The notes beneath the pieces were generated by a model, which worked only from the letters and a program-made list of their open reading frames with translations, was not told the origin of the DNA and did not search any database. A stretch of DNA of 64,000 nucleotides from Scytonema sp035967975 (GTDB taxonomy: Bacteria; Cyanobacteriota; Cyanobacteriia; Cyanobacteriales; Nostocaceae): positions 10,240 to 74,239 of the forward strand of contig JAWQFQ010000019.1 in assembly GCA_035967975.1 (NCBI GenBank), in the 5' to 3' direction. Of this stretch, positions 7,284-16,450 are shown piece after piece. The translations under genes were made by a program, and so were the position numbers. Each line of letters starts with the position of its first letter. Position 1 is the first letter of the stretch.

Positions 7284-9854
7284 ATGGGAAAGTTTATGAA
7301 AAGCGATATGGCAGTAGAGCAATTACGCCGCTATAAAGAGTATGGAGAATCTGTACTCCAGAGCCTAGAGTTAGTCTTGCAAAACCCACCTCCCAAAGAC
7401 AGCTGGGTTCCAAGCACTCTTCATGAAAGTATTCTCAGCCTCCAACAGTCCGCAGCAAGAACCGTAGAACTAGCTTCCTCCCCAGTCAAAATTGGTATTA
7501 TGGGAGAATTCAGCAGCGGAAAAACACTTCTTCTAGGAAGTCTCATTGGTTATGCTGATGCATTACCTGTCAGTGAAACCCCCACCACAGGTAATGTGAC
7601 AGCGATTCACCTCGTTCAACAACCGGACTTCCAAACCACGAACATTAGCCAGTTCACTGTTGAGTATCTTTCTCATGAAGGTGTGAGAGAGTGCTTGCGT
7701 TATATGCTAGAGGAAGCCGAACAACGCGCAAAAGCAGCAAATTTACCTCCTACACTACTGACTGTCCTAAAAACTTTATCTCCAACAACTCGGGTGGATG
7801 AAACGGGTATTCTCAGATGGTGCGAGCACGCATGGAAAGTTCAAAGCTTAGAACTGCGTTCTCTAATTCGGGAACTGGTAGTTTTTCTTCGTACCTATAG
7901 CACATACGGTCAAGAAATCTGTGGCAAAAGCTACAAAATTGATACAACCACAGATCAAAAAGGGTTGAGACTAGCCGAGCCACCCATGAACATTTTAGAA
8001 TCAAGGTTTGACGAATTACCAACTGCGCCCCAACCTTGGGAAACCCTGACGCAACCATCAGCTAAAGACTTGCGGAGTAGCTTCTCCCTGATTCGTCGAA
8101 TCGATGTCACTGTTGAAGTTTCAAAGCAAATTTGGGATTTGTCTTCTTTACAAGGGACAAATGAATTTATTCTCTTAGATTTTCCGGGATTGGGTGCTGC
8201 GGATTCTGGTGTGAGAGACGCTTATTTGTCCTTACGGGAACTGCGAGATGTACAAACTATCCTACTGCTACTCAATGGTAGATATCCCGGTGGCGCAACC
8301 GCAGCCAAAATCCGTAGTATGCTAGAACGAGATAAGGGACAAGACTTGAGAGACAGAATTATCGTTGGGGTAGGAAGGTTCAACCAACTTCCTTTATCTG
8401 GTAGTGATGAACGAGCGATCGCCAACCTTATCGACGAACCACTGCTTTCTGAAGAAACAGTCCTCGACGAACTCAACATTCTCAAACTCACCATCGCTAG
8501 CGCCAACAATTTAACCACCGAGAAAAAGAATATCGTCCTGCTATCCCAACTTTACGGCTTAACCAAACTAGCAGAACAATCCTCCCTTGTACAAGTTTGT
8601 TCCACAGAATTCTTACCAGAATTAGACAAACCCAACAAACCAGAAGAATTCCAACTGCGGGAACAATGGCGAGAATTAAGCACAATGCTTCCTTCATCCA
8701 GCATCCTCCACAAACAACTCGGTGATTATGCGGAAGACGGTGGTATGAGTCGATTGCGATATTTACTCAGAGAACACGTAGCCGTACATGGGATGAAACA
8801 ACTGGTAGAAGATACGCAAAGAGCCGCTGAAGCTTTGCGGAAAGAACAAACCAGCATGAAAAATCTTCTCGAAGAAATCCCATCCTATATCCCCGTTGTC
8901 GAAAGTCAAGCATTTCTCACCCTGCGAGAAGCGATAGAAAACCTAGTCACCACCTACAGAAAATTCCAAGAAGACTTAGAAAGACAGCCCATATTGAAAA
9001 ATCGCAATGGTGTATCAGTCAGCGATGTTGTTAAAGAAGAACTCACCGATAAAATCTTCTTTGACTGGAGTGAGTGGACATTGCTATTCGACAGAACCAA
9101 AGATGGAACCATCTCCCTCACAACAACTGAAAGCTTCTTTGAGGAAGACGAAGTTGACGACTCCATCCCTACCAAAAGTGACGATTTTTACACAGCCTTT
9201 GTCAACACCATTAGCGAAATGCAAAACTTTGCTCACCAACGCACCACAGAAGCAGTCACCGACTTGTTCAGCAAACTATCCACCGATGTTCAACGAGAAA
9301 GAAACAACCTCAGCGAAATTTTGCAACAAGAACAAGAACAAAACATCGAAAAACAATTTGGGAGAAGTCAAGTTCGCCTTTTCAGAAACCTCCTCCGCGC
9401 TGTAGACCCCGCAAAAAGATGGCAAAATCTTATTATCCAACACAGCGGACTCGCACAAAGTGCTGCTCCCATCAACGCCGACATCTTATTTCCCCTCGCA
9501 CGAAAAGACGAAAAACACCAAAACGGTCAAATCTTCGACTGGAGTCTCGATAAAAAATTCCCAGTTCCCCCCAGACCATTCAATCACCAAATCGCCGTTT
9601 TGAGATTACGCGACGAAATCACCAGCAGCGCGGGACTACACCTCATCCAATACGTCAGCGAATTAACCAAACAAGTCAAAACTTCCTTCTCCAGAGCCTT
9701 AAAAGAAATAGTAGACAACCTCCAAGAACTTCTCAAATCCAAACACGAACCCTTACTAAGATACATCGCCGCAGAAGAACAAACCTCCACCCCCCTCCCC
9801 CCCTGGTTAGAAACCCTTTCCCGCATCCCCACAATTTCTTATCCAGAACAGTAA
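7284..9854 (+). CDS. Dynamin-like GTPase
   Basis: 856 residues. The G1/P-loop is GEFSSGKT (74-81), the switch-I threonines are in SETPTTGNVT (97-105), and G3 is LLDFPGLGAAD with Asp near 299. The GTPase domain is large and interrupted by helical inserts, and a long helical, coiled-coil-prone region fills residues about 500-850, as expected for bacterial dynamins and for the SrfC-like group. Dynamins use GTP-driven assembly to remodel or tether membranes. The start is uncertain (ATG 7284, 7296 or 7308; no good ribosome site). It is the first of three co-directional genes with an Hsp70-fold ATPase and an unknown protein. A 128-bp gap before the next gene includes a degenerate repeat phrase (CCTTCGCGTCTTCGCGGTTC). 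Confidence 0.85.
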   Translation: MGKFMKSDMAVEQLRRYKEYGESVLQSLELVLQNPPPKDSWVPSTLHESILSLQQSAARTVELASSPVKIGIMGEFSSGKTLLLGSLIGYADALPVSETPTTGNVTAIHLVQQPDFQTTNISQFTVEYLSHEGVRECLRYMLEEAEQRAKAANLPPTLLTVLKTLSPTTRVDETGILRWCEHAWKVQSLELRSLIRELVVFLRTYSTYGQEICGKSYKIDTTTDQKGLRLAEPPMNILESRFDELPTAPQPWETLTQPSAKDLRSSFSLIRRIDVTVEVSKQIWDLSSLQGTNEFILLDFPGLGAADSGVRDAYLSLRELRDVQTILLLLNGRYPGGATAAKIRSMLERDKGQDLRDRIIVGVGRFNQLPLSGSDERAIANLIDEPLLSEETVLDELNILKLTIASANNLTTEKKNIVLLSQLYGLTKLAEQSSLVQVCSTEFLPELDKPNKPEEFQLREQWRELSTMLPSSSILHKQLGDYAEDGGMSRLRYLLREHVAVHGMKQLVEDTQRAAEALRKEQTSMKNLLEEIPSYIPVVESQAFLTLREAIENLVTTYRKFQEDLERQPILKNRNGVSVSDVVKEELTDKIFFDWSEWTLLFDRTKDGTISLTTTESFFEEDEVDDSIPTKSDDFYTAFVNTISEMQNFAHQRTTEAVTDLFSKLSTDVQRERNNLSEILQQEQEQNIEKQFGRSQVRLFRNLLRAVDPAKRWQNLIIQHSGLAQSAAPINADILFPLARKDEKHQNGQIFDWSLDKKFPVPPRPFNHQIAVLRLRDEITSSAGLHLIQYVSELTKQVKTSFSRALKEIVDNLQELLKSKHEPLLRYIAAEEQTSTPLPPWLETLSRIPTISYPEQ

Positions 9855-9982
9855 GCACTTCAGCTCTTCTTCTTTCTTTGTGTCCTTCGCGTCTTCGCGG
9901 TTCATTAAAAAAGTAATCTCGGATAAGAAAAGGAGCAATAAAACACACAACAACACCCACCCCACACCCTAATTAATGAACA

Positions 9983-12900
9983 ATGCCAGTTAAAATCGAA
10001 TTATTAAACCGCTATCAACTGCGAGTCAAAGACGATCGCCTGTTGCTTCTACCAGTTATTGAAATTCAACCAACTGACTTTGTTAATCTTCCTTACATCT
10101 CCCGGATTGATATTTCCGTCAGTGGAACTCCAGAAGAATTAGCTTCTCAAATACAATCTGCTTATAAAAGTGTCAACTTTACAACTAATAAACTCCTCAG
10201 ACTCTCAACACCACAGCGGTTAAAGCAATCCGATTGTCGGTGGGAGGAACCTTTACCACAAGGGGTAAACTGCACTTTACAGGTGAGTGTGGAGTACTTT
10301 AGTTCTGATGAAGTTGGTAACCCGAACCTACAAGCAGTTCAAACGTCGATCGCAGAATGCAAAATCTGGACTTACGCAGCAAAAGAGGATATAGTCACCC
10401 AAATGTCTGTCAGAGATACACCACAATTCCCACAACTCCCCGTTCCTTTTTTTAAACCGGAACCCGTTATTGAAAATCAGAAGCCAGAATTGACTTACCC
10501 TGGTTGGTTTGCGATTGATTTTGGTACGTCGAATTCTACAGTCACTCTCTATGACCCGAAAGTCATCGTCACTCCCGATGGTTTACCCACAGAACAGGAG
10601 GGACGCTTGCGCTCACGGATGGCGGTATGGTTAAATCAATGTCCTGTGGATGATGTACCCGGTATCAGTCGGGATGCTTGGGATTTAGAATGGCAAAAGT
10701 TTTTAAATGAACTGTGTCAGGATTTGAAAGATGTTAATCCTGCAAATCGTCAGTCTTTAGGAGACCAACTCTTTCGGGGTGTGAATAGTACTGATTTACT
10801 GGAGACTATCCGCCAGATTGAAATTGGTTTGAGTAAACGCTTGGGTTGGTTCCGTCGCGCTGCTAGCAAAAGGTTGAATCAGATATATCACGAAGTTTTT
10901 CGCGTTCCTCCTTTAGAGTGGCAAAGTTTGATATCTGTAGAATTGGATAAAGACCGTCGTTTGAGTGAAATTCCCAGTGAGTTAGAAGTTGTCAATCTGG
11001 AACCTTCTTTACCTAAGGATGCACCAGGAAAGGTTAAGGTGATGTTGGGGGAACAAGCTCGACAACACAGATTGGATGCGATCGCCAATGGTGATGACAT
11101 TGAAGGACAGTTCCTCCACTCACCCAAGCGTTATTTTGGTCAAGAACGCGCTTTCAAAATTTCGTTGAATGGGAAGGAAGACACGATTGAAGTCAACAAA
11201 CTCCTACAAGCAGCTTATTCTCAACTGATAGAACTCACAGAGAAGTATCGCCAACGTTACCCTGGGAAATGTTCGGAAGGAAAATTTTACCGTGCTGTGG
11301 TGACTTACCCCACCATTGCTTCTCCCTTTGTCCGTCGAGAAATTGAGAGCTTGGTGGGACAACTGGGGATCGAAGATGTGCAAATGGCTTATGATGAAGC
11401 CGTGTCTGTGGCTTTGTTTTTTCTCTGGCGGGAGTTTGGCGGTGATTTAAATGTGGGGATTGAGTCTTTCAAAACCCGGTGTCGATACGATGGAGACAAA
11501 TGGTGGCAAAATGTTCTTGTATTAGACATTGGTGGGGGAACAACTGACTTGGCGCTGATTCGTCTCACCTTGGAAGAAATTAACCCGTTTGAACCGGGAG
11601 AAGATAGAGGGGATGGCGGACGTTACTATAAATTAACTCCTAAACTTTTGGGTTCTTCCGGTCATTTACAGTTGGGGGGTGAATTGATTACCCTGCGGTT
11701 GTTCTTGCTTTTGAAAGCTGCGATCGCAGATTGTTTGCTCACAGCAGTGACGGAAGAACGCTTAGCCAAAGATGCTTTGAAAGTCCAACCAGAGGAATTG
11801 AGCGATTATTTCCTCAGTGATGGGAAGTTTCAACCTGGTAGTTTATTGGGTTACGTTGATAGAGAAATTCGCGAAGGCGATGCTTACAAAGATGCATTAA
11901 ATGCTGCTGAAAAAGTTTTACCGACCCGTTGGAAATATTCGTCTGCTCGCGCTCAAGCCTTTTACACTTTGTGGGAACAAGCGGAAATTGCCAAGATTAC
12001 ATTAGGACAAAAACGAGAAGATGGTCATGAACCTATTTTTGTTCTTGACGGTCAGAAAATTTCCGAATTGCTGCAACAAAATGACATTCAATTACCCAGT
12101 AAAGTTGTGGATAGTCTGAGTGTCACGATTACCGTCGAACAATTTGAAAGGGCGATATCTCCCGTCATTAAAGAAGCCATTGGAATCGCCCAAGGGTTGA
12201 TAGAAAATGCTTTAGGAAGCAAGTCTTCTGATAAGAAGAAGGAGCAAGTTGATTGGTTAATTTTATCAGGAAAAACTTGTAACCTGGAACTTGTGGAACG
12301 AGAATTATACCGGGTCTTTAGTAAGTCTGACTACTTTGTTTGGAATGAAGAAAGAGTCACCTTTGAACCTGAATACACAAAACTGGCTACCTCTGCGGGA
12401 GCTTGCTTTGCTGAAAAACTCAGACAATTGGGCTTTGCTCCTAAAGAATCCAAAGAATTGCTGAAAAGAGGAGCCAATCAACTTTATATTGATGTTAAGA
12501 ATCTATTTTATTTCTTACCATGCTCTTTTAAAAGAGAAGTGATTGGTGGAAATTTAGACCCTATTTTCCAAGCAGGTCAAGAACTTTATCAACTCCAAGC
12601 CAATGATGCAATGGCAAAATATCGCAGCAATTGGCAAGGTATGCAGTTGACAAATAATATTATCCGTCAAGACTTTGAGAATATCAAGCCCCAACTTTGG
12701 GGGAGTTACAACGGGGACGCATTGAGAAAGAACTTGGACATGAGTGAGGAAGATTTTAAAAACCTCATCAAAGTTCAGTTTGAAATTAATCAAAAACTAG
12801 ATATTGACTTACTGCTTTGTCAAGGACCTCCTCATTACGTCATTCCTGTCAATGTTCCCTGTCTTGATGCTGCAAAATCTGTAGGAGTCGCAGCAGTGAT

Positions 12901-13384
12901 TTCTGAGGATAACAAAGTGGTTTGTGATATTGCTGTGAATGTGGCTGAATCTGCAAATGCTTTAAAAACAGATGCTCATACTGTATTGTTTAGTAGTGAG
13001 AAAGATTACAGCAAAAATGTAAGAGTTTTTCGCTATAATGATGGCGTTGTCAAACCACAAGGACGAGGATTAATTACCGAATTACCTCCATTTCCTTCGA
13101 GTAGAAAACACACTTTCTACTTCCAATTTCGTAACCCTCAATCGAATAAATGGGAATTGATTGGACAATTACCGGAACCAGAAGTAAAAACTGAGTATCC
13201 CTGTCGGTATTATGTTTCTATGAATGAGAAGGGAATTGTGAGAGTGCATGCTTTTGAAGTTCCTTATTGGACATCAACAAATCCAGAGTCTCTTAAGGAA
13301 GAAGGATGTGTTTTTAGAGACGCTCTCCAAGCACAACCTAATGATGTTAAAGCAGAACGCGACCCATTTTCGGGAGAACATTAA
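9983..13384 (+). CDS. Hsp70/actin-fold ATPase, large divergent form (SrfB-like)
   Basis: 1133 residues. Three signature blocks of the Hsp70/actin superfamily are present in order: phosphate-1 AIDFGTSNSTVTLYD (about 176-190), phosphate-2 VLDIGGGTTDLALIRL (about 511-526) and an adenosine-type LILSGKTCNLELVE (about 757-770). About 170 residues precede the fold and about 300 follow it; the tail is beta-rich and does not look like a DnaK substrate-binding domain. Size and pairing with a dynamin-like GTPase recall SrfB, which lies next to the GTPase SrfC in enterobacteria. That link is inferred from architecture, not from alignment. The likely role is an ATP-dependent clamp or scaffold for its operon partners. 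Confidence 0.82.
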   Translation: MPVKIELLNRYQLRVKDDRLLLLPVIEIQPTDFVNLPYISRIDISVSGTPEELASQIQSAYKSVNFTTNKLLRLSTPQRLKQSDCRWEEPLPQGVNCTLQVSVEYFSSDEVGNPNLQAVQTSIAECKIWTYAAKEDIVTQMSVRDTPQFPQLPVPFFKPEPVIENQKPELTYPGWFAIDFGTSNSTVTLYDPKVIVTPDGLPTEQEGRLRSRMAVWLNQCPVDDVPGISRDAWDLEWQKFLNELCQDLKDVNPANRQSLGDQLFRGVNSTDLLETIRQIEIGLSKRLGWFRRAASKRLNQIYHEVFRVPPLEWQSLISVELDKDRRLSEIPSELEVVNLEPSLPKDAPGKVKVMLGEQARQHRLDAIANGDDIEGQFLHSPKRYFGQERAFKISLNGKEDTIEVNKLLQAAYSQLIELTEKYRQRYPGKCSEGKFYRAVVTYPTIASPFVRREIESLVGQLGIEDVQMAYDEAVSVALFFLWREFGGDLNVGIESFKTRCRYDGDKWWQNVLVLDIGGGTTDLALIRLTLEEINPFEPGEDRGDGGRYYKLTPKLLGSSGHLQLGGELITLRLFLLLKAAIADCLLTAVTEERLAKDALKVQPEELSDYFLSDGKFQPGSLLGYVDREIREGDAYKDALNAAEKVLPTRWKYSSARAQAFYTLWEQAEIAKITLGQKREDGHEPIFVLDGQKISELLQQNDIQLPSKVVDSLSVTITVEQFERAISPVIKEAIGIAQGLIENALGSKSSDKKKEQVDWLILSGKTCNLELVERELYRVFSKSDYFVWNEERVTFEPEYTKLATSAGACFAEKLRQLGFAPKESKELLKRGANQLYIDVKNLFYFLPCSFKREVIGGNLDPIFQAGQELYQLQANDAMAKYRSNWQGMQLTNNIIRQDFENIKPQLWGSYNGDALRKNLDMSEEDFKNLIKVQFEINQKLDIDLLLCQGPPHYVIPVNVPCLDAAKSVGVAAVISEDNKVVCDIAVNVAESANALKTDAHTVLFSSEKDYSKNVRVFRYNDGVVKPQGRGLITELPPFPSSRKHTFYFQFRNPQSNKWELIGQLPEPEVKTEYPCRYYVSMNEKGIVRVHAFEVPYWTSTNPESLKEEGCVFRDALQAQPNDVKAERDPFSGEH

Positions 13385-13387
13385 TGA

Positions 13388-13500
13388 GGGTGTGGGGGTG
13401 TAAGGGTGTGGGGGTGTAGGTGAAGAAGAAAAAGGACAATACCTTGGTAGAAATTGAAAATATCCCCTACCCCCTTACACCCCTACCCCCTTACACCCCT
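13388..13500. repeat. Inverted G-rich/C-rich repeat pair between module genes 2 and 3
   Basis: GGTGTGGGGGTGTAAGGG-type units at 13388-13419 face CCCCTACCCCCTTACACC-type units at 13464-13500. They are nearly complementary, leaving a loop of about 45 nt. The stem sits in the 134-bp gap between the Hsp70-fold gene and the third module gene and ends about 8 nt before the ribosome site of the latter, so it could attenuate or separate expression. Confidence 0.75.
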
Positions 13501-13518
13501 AATAAAACCGGAGATATT

Positions 13519-14760
13519 ATGCAGCACTTGAGCAAGTTATTGGAAGTAGAAAATTCAAATTTGGCTTGGGTATTGCGGTTGGGGTTGTGTGGACTGCGAT
13601 CGCAATTACAAGAAGCTTTAAATACGGCTAGCCATGATTCGGGAAGGATTGTTTGTGAAGAATTTTTGAAGGAGTTGGATGTCCTTTTGCAATCAGTCTC
13701 TACACCGGAGTCCGTTAGTGATAAAAATATTCTACCTGTAGAGGATAGTTCTTCTTGGGAGGATGTTTTAGAACCAGTTGTATCAAGTTCGTCTGAGTTA
13801 CACAATTCTGACCTGACTCCAATAGAAAGTAGTGGAATTGGGCTGGAGTTTCCAGAAGTGGTAGTTCCTGGTGATGTTATGGGTGAGTTGAAACTGAAAC
13901 CCATTGCTGAGACTTTGGTGTGCGATCGCGAATTATCGAACTACATTGGTCAATATCACTTCCATAGTACCAATGATGCGGATTTATGGAACGAGATACA
14001 ACTTCTGCTATTGCGAGTTCCTGAAAAAATGGCGCATGGATGGCGAGAACATATTACAAAAGCAGTGAGTCAAATAGGTGCTGTGGAAAACCAAGTACTA
14101 CACTTGTCACTTCCTTTTGTTCGCAATGAGTGTGTTTACCCTGGGTTGACAGGAGGGGTCAATGCGACGGGATTGTGGTTGTCAGACCAAGTTGGTTTTG
14201 ATTCCCGTTTGATGGTGAAAATGCATGGGGAGGAAATAAATATTTTAGCTGGGGTAGTCTCGACTTGTCTCAAATTGATGGAAATAGACCCCTGTTTGCA
14301 CCATGCTTTGAAAAGTGTGGATAGATTTGGTGTGAGGTCGTTAAATTCAGAATCGGAAAAGTCTAAATATATAACTGCACTTTTAGATCGTTTTCAAAGA
14401 GTACAAGCAAGTGCTGATGGTGAGGACCCCACACTAGCATTGCGTGCGAGGCTAGATTTAGATGAGGCGATTCATTCATTGGTTTATTTACCCTGTGCTG
14501 ACCGCTACTCCTGGTGGGGTAAACTGCAACAAGAGGCGAGACGTACTCTTGATTCAGTGGTAGAGATGGCGCGTCATGGGGGTTATTCGGTACAGATTCG
14601 TCCTTTGTGGGGAATCTATGCGGATGTCTTCAATTGGTCGAAGGATGATTTGCAATTGGATATTGGTGGTGTGCGGGGGGAGGTGTCTGCTTGTTTGCGG
14701 GTTTATGCAAAGATAAATGATGAGGTGCTTTCGGGGCGGGTGCTTTTTCGTTCTTCTTAA
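13519..14760 (+). CDS. Unknown protein, third gene of the dynamin/Hsp70-like module
   Basis: 413 residues from ATG 13519, chosen because GGAG at 13510-13513 lies 5 nt upstream; the longer GTG frame from 13420 would translate the intergenic repeat. I recognise no family. The N-terminus (MQHLSKLLEVENSNLAWVLRLG) is helical; residues about 70-150 are Ser/Glu/Val-rich and probably unstructured; the C-terminal 260 residues are folded and end with LQLDIGGVRGEVSACLRVYA. There is no signal peptide or transmembrane segment. Its position and size make it the natural partner of the two upstream NTPases, by analogy with SrfA beside SrfB/SrfC, but sequence similarity to SrfA is not claimed. Confidence 0.7.
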   Translation: MQHLSKLLEVENSNLAWVLRLGLCGLRSQLQEALNTASHDSGRIVCEEFLKELDVLLQSVSTPESVSDKNILPVEDSSSWEDVLEPVVSSSSELHNSDLTPIESSGIGLEFPEVVVPGDVMGELKLKPIAETLVCDRELSNYIGQYHFHSTNDADLWNEIQLLLLRVPEKMAHGWREHITKAVSQIGAVENQVLHLSLPFVRNECVYPGLTGGVNATGLWLSDQVGFDSRLMVKMHGEEINILAGVVSTCLKLMEIDPCLHHALKSVDRFGVRSLNSESEKSKYITALLDRFQRVQASADGEDPTLALRARLDLDEAIHSLVYLPCADRYSWWGKLQQEARRTLDSVVEMARHGGYSVQIRPLWGIYADVFNWSKDDLQLDIGGVRGEVSACLRVYAKINDEVLSGRVLFRSS

Positions 14761-14928
14761 CTTTTGAATATGGCGGTTTTTGATTGAGTGCAGTATATAT
14801 TTGAATTAATAAACCGCAGATGAACGCAGATGAACGCAGATAAATTAGATATCTTTAGAAATTTGATTTACGATTGTTGGTTACCAGAATAAAAAGAAAC
14901 TGTAAGCGGTAAAATCGTTTTGAATTTA
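14761..14928. other. Spacer with GCAGATGAAC tandem repeat
   Basis: After the third module gene, 14812-14843 contains tandem GCAGATGAAC units (AACCGCAGATGAACGCAGAT). A reverse-orientation relative lies inside the family C element at 17010-17042. No coding sequence was seen. Confidence 0.6.
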
Positions 14929-15076
14929 AGAGGATGTTTGAAAAGTGGTTGGCTGTGATTTTAGGCACTTAATGATCCCCCCTAGCCCCCCTTAAAAAGG
15001 GGGGAAAATACTCTCAAAGTCCCCCTTTTCAAGGGGGATTTAGGGGGATCTTGAATATGATTGCTTTAAAGCCTCT
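14929..15076. mobile_element. Family A non-autonomous element, copy 2
   Basis: Shares the left end AGAGGATGTTTGAAAAG, the internal CCCCCCTAGCCCCCCTT / GGGGGGAAAA stem and the GGGGGATTTAGGGGGATC stretch with the copies at 3811 and 21595. The right end is decayed (GCCTCTTTGAAG) and the ACTGATGAAAGGACTTTTC part is lost, so this copy is probably inactive. It lies 168 bp downstream of the dynamin/Hsp70-like module. Confidence 0.8.
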
Positions 15077-15141
15077 TTGAAGAAGTATTAAGCTGTTTTT
15101 TACAACCCATTGTCGATGCAATACTGCTTGGTTAACAATAA

Positions 15142-15666
15142 ATGACTAACTTCGCCCTACCAGAAGCTATCCAAAATATTTTAGAAACACATCATGAGCC
15201 AGATACTGTTTTCACCGCTTTGCTTCCTGTGCTGGGGGAAGTACTTAAGTGCGATCGCTGTTTCCTCTACCTAAGGAACCCTCAAACCAAAGTTGCCAAA
15301 ATAGCTTATTGTTGGCGGCGAAACCAAGACATTCCAGAAGTTTTAGACTCCGATTGGTATTCAGAACGAGCATCTTTAGCAGAAGAAGACCCCCTATTCG
15401 CCGCTGCTTTACGAACTGACCCTTCCGTATACGTAGAAGATGTAGAAACCGCTAGTCCAGAAGTTGTCAACAGGGAATTTGAGCTTAACAATTTTGGACA
15501 CCGCGCCCTCATTCACTCCCATCTTATTTGGAATGGTCAACTTTGGGGAATTTTGCAGCCCTGTGTCTTTGGGAGAAAACGAGTGTGGTCTGAGTTTGAC
15601 CGTGCAGTTGTTACCCAACTCGAAACTAGATTAGCACCCCTAGCGGCTGCTTACAGCCAATTTTAG
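15142..15666 (+). CDS. GAF-domain protein
   Basis: 174 residues forming one GAF domain: ILETHHEPDTVFTALLPVLG starts the first helix, CDRCFLYLRNP and AKIAYCWRR are the core strands, and FGHRALIHSHLIWNGQLWGIL plus RVWSEFDRAVVTQLETRLAPLA are the final strand and helix. GAF domains bind bilins, cyclic nucleotides or other small ligands. The conserved Cys needed for bilin attachment in cyanobacteriochromes is not evident in the usual CH context. As a stand-alone domain it probably acts as a small-molecule sensor for a partner elsewhere. Confidence 0.8.
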   Translation: MTNFALPEAIQNILETHHEPDTVFTALLPVLGEVLKCDRCFLYLRNPQTKVAKIAYCWRRNQDIPEVLDSDWYSERASLAEEDPLFAAALRTDPSVYVEDVETASPEVVNREFELNNFGHRALIHSHLIWNGQLWGILQPCVFGRKRVWSEFDRAVVTQLETRLAPLAAAYSQF

Positions 15667-15719
15667 TCAGGTGATTTTAGACCCAATTGGCGATTTAAGC
15701 GTCTTACTGAGGAGCTAAA

Positions 15720-16247
15720 ATGAAAAGTCAATTTAAAGAGATTTTCCAAAAAACAACATTTGGATTTAAAGAAGAAACTGGTCATTGGCAAATAGATATT
15801 GGTGTAGCAGATGACCAATCTGTAGCTTCTTTAAATAATTATGTTATCGAGCTAGTTAAAATCTTTTTGTTAGCTTTTCAGAAATTGTGCAGACCTGTAG
15901 AGGTTTACTATGATACTATGACTGTTAATGCAAATGGAAAAACCGAACAAGTAGAAGAAGGACAAGTAAGACTTGTTGAAGGAAAAAGTCACGCTCAACT
16001 TTTGCAAGAGCTAAAACTATCCCTAAAAAATCCTGAAAAATCTTTCTTTACTACAATCTTTATTGATTGTGACTTATATGTGTTTGTCATAAATCCAGAA
16101 GATACATTAAATGAAGATATAACAAACCAAGTTTGGATACCAAGAGTAGCTAGATTTTATTTTGGCTTTGTGATGGAACCATTAGAAGATGAGGAAGCTT
16201 ACTCTTGTCGATGGCTGATTAACTCAAAAGTGATAGAACCCATATAG
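15720..16247 (+). CDS. Hypothetical protein next to GAF gene
   Basis: 175 residues preceded by a good ribosome site (GAGGAG 5 nt before the ATG), 53 bp after the GAF gene on the same strand, so the two may be cotranscribed. It is a mixed alpha/beta soluble protein with TTIFIDCDLYVFVINPEDTLN and VARFYFGFVMEPLEDEEAYSC. No signal peptide or membrane segment, and no family recognised. Its 3' end overlaps the convergent DUF1902 gene by 49 bp. Confidence 0.65.
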   Translation: MKSQFKEIFQKTTFGFKEETGHWQIDIGVADDQSVASLNNYVIELVKIFLLAFQKLCRPVEVYYDTMTVNANGKTEQVEEGQVRLVEGKSHAQLLQELKLSLKNPEKSFFTTIFIDCDLYVFVINPEDTLNEDITNQVWIPRVARFYFGFVMEPLEDEEAYSCRWLINSKVIEPI

Positions 16248-16429
16248 TCAGAAGGCACAATAGAGTTGAGAAGAAGGAGTTCTGGAATCATTTCTCGAAG
16301 CTTTTGCGTTAAAATTTCTATCGTAGAAGCTTCTGTTGCTAATCCAGACACATCCTCGCTAGTTGCAACCCAGACTTCTGCATCTGAATCCCAAAAAGCT
16401 TGAACTTTAAATGTAGTTTGTGTCATCAT
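16199..16429 (-). CDS. DUF1902 / HicB-like antitoxin
   Basis: 76 residues. FKVQAFWDSDAEVWVATSEDV followed by LATEASTIEILTQKLREMIPELL is the DUF1902 signature, a compact HicB-like alpha/beta fold used by antitoxins. A matching HicA-type toxin is not found beside it. The upstream neighbour on the same strand is instead a truncated Uma2 fragment. The start at 16429 (MMTQTTF) could also be the second Met. Its tail overlaps the 3' end of the 175-residue gene on the other strand. Confidence 0.8.
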   Translation of the reverse strand: MMTQTTFKVQAFWDSDAEVWVATSEDVSGLATEASTIEILTQKLREMIPELLLLNSIVPSDYMGSITFELISHRQE

Positions 16430-16450
16430 TAAGAGTTTACCAGGATATTT

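Noticed and set aside
9007..9405. 132-residue plus-strand open frame
   Set aside because: Lies in another frame inside the dynamin-like gene, whose frame is supported by GTPase motifs and length.
13420..13518. GTG start for the third module gene
   Set aside because: The extension would translate the G/C-rich intergenic repeat; ATG 13519 has a ribosome site.
13491..13904. 137-residue minus-strand open frame
   Set aside because: Antisense to the third module gene, with no supporting features.
7284..14760. Reading the dynamin/Hsp70 trio as a known phage-defence system such as Lamassu, Zorya or Druantia
   Set aside because: None of the diagnostic proteins (LmuA/B, ZorA/B, DruE) is present, so only a loose SrfABC-like comparison is justified.
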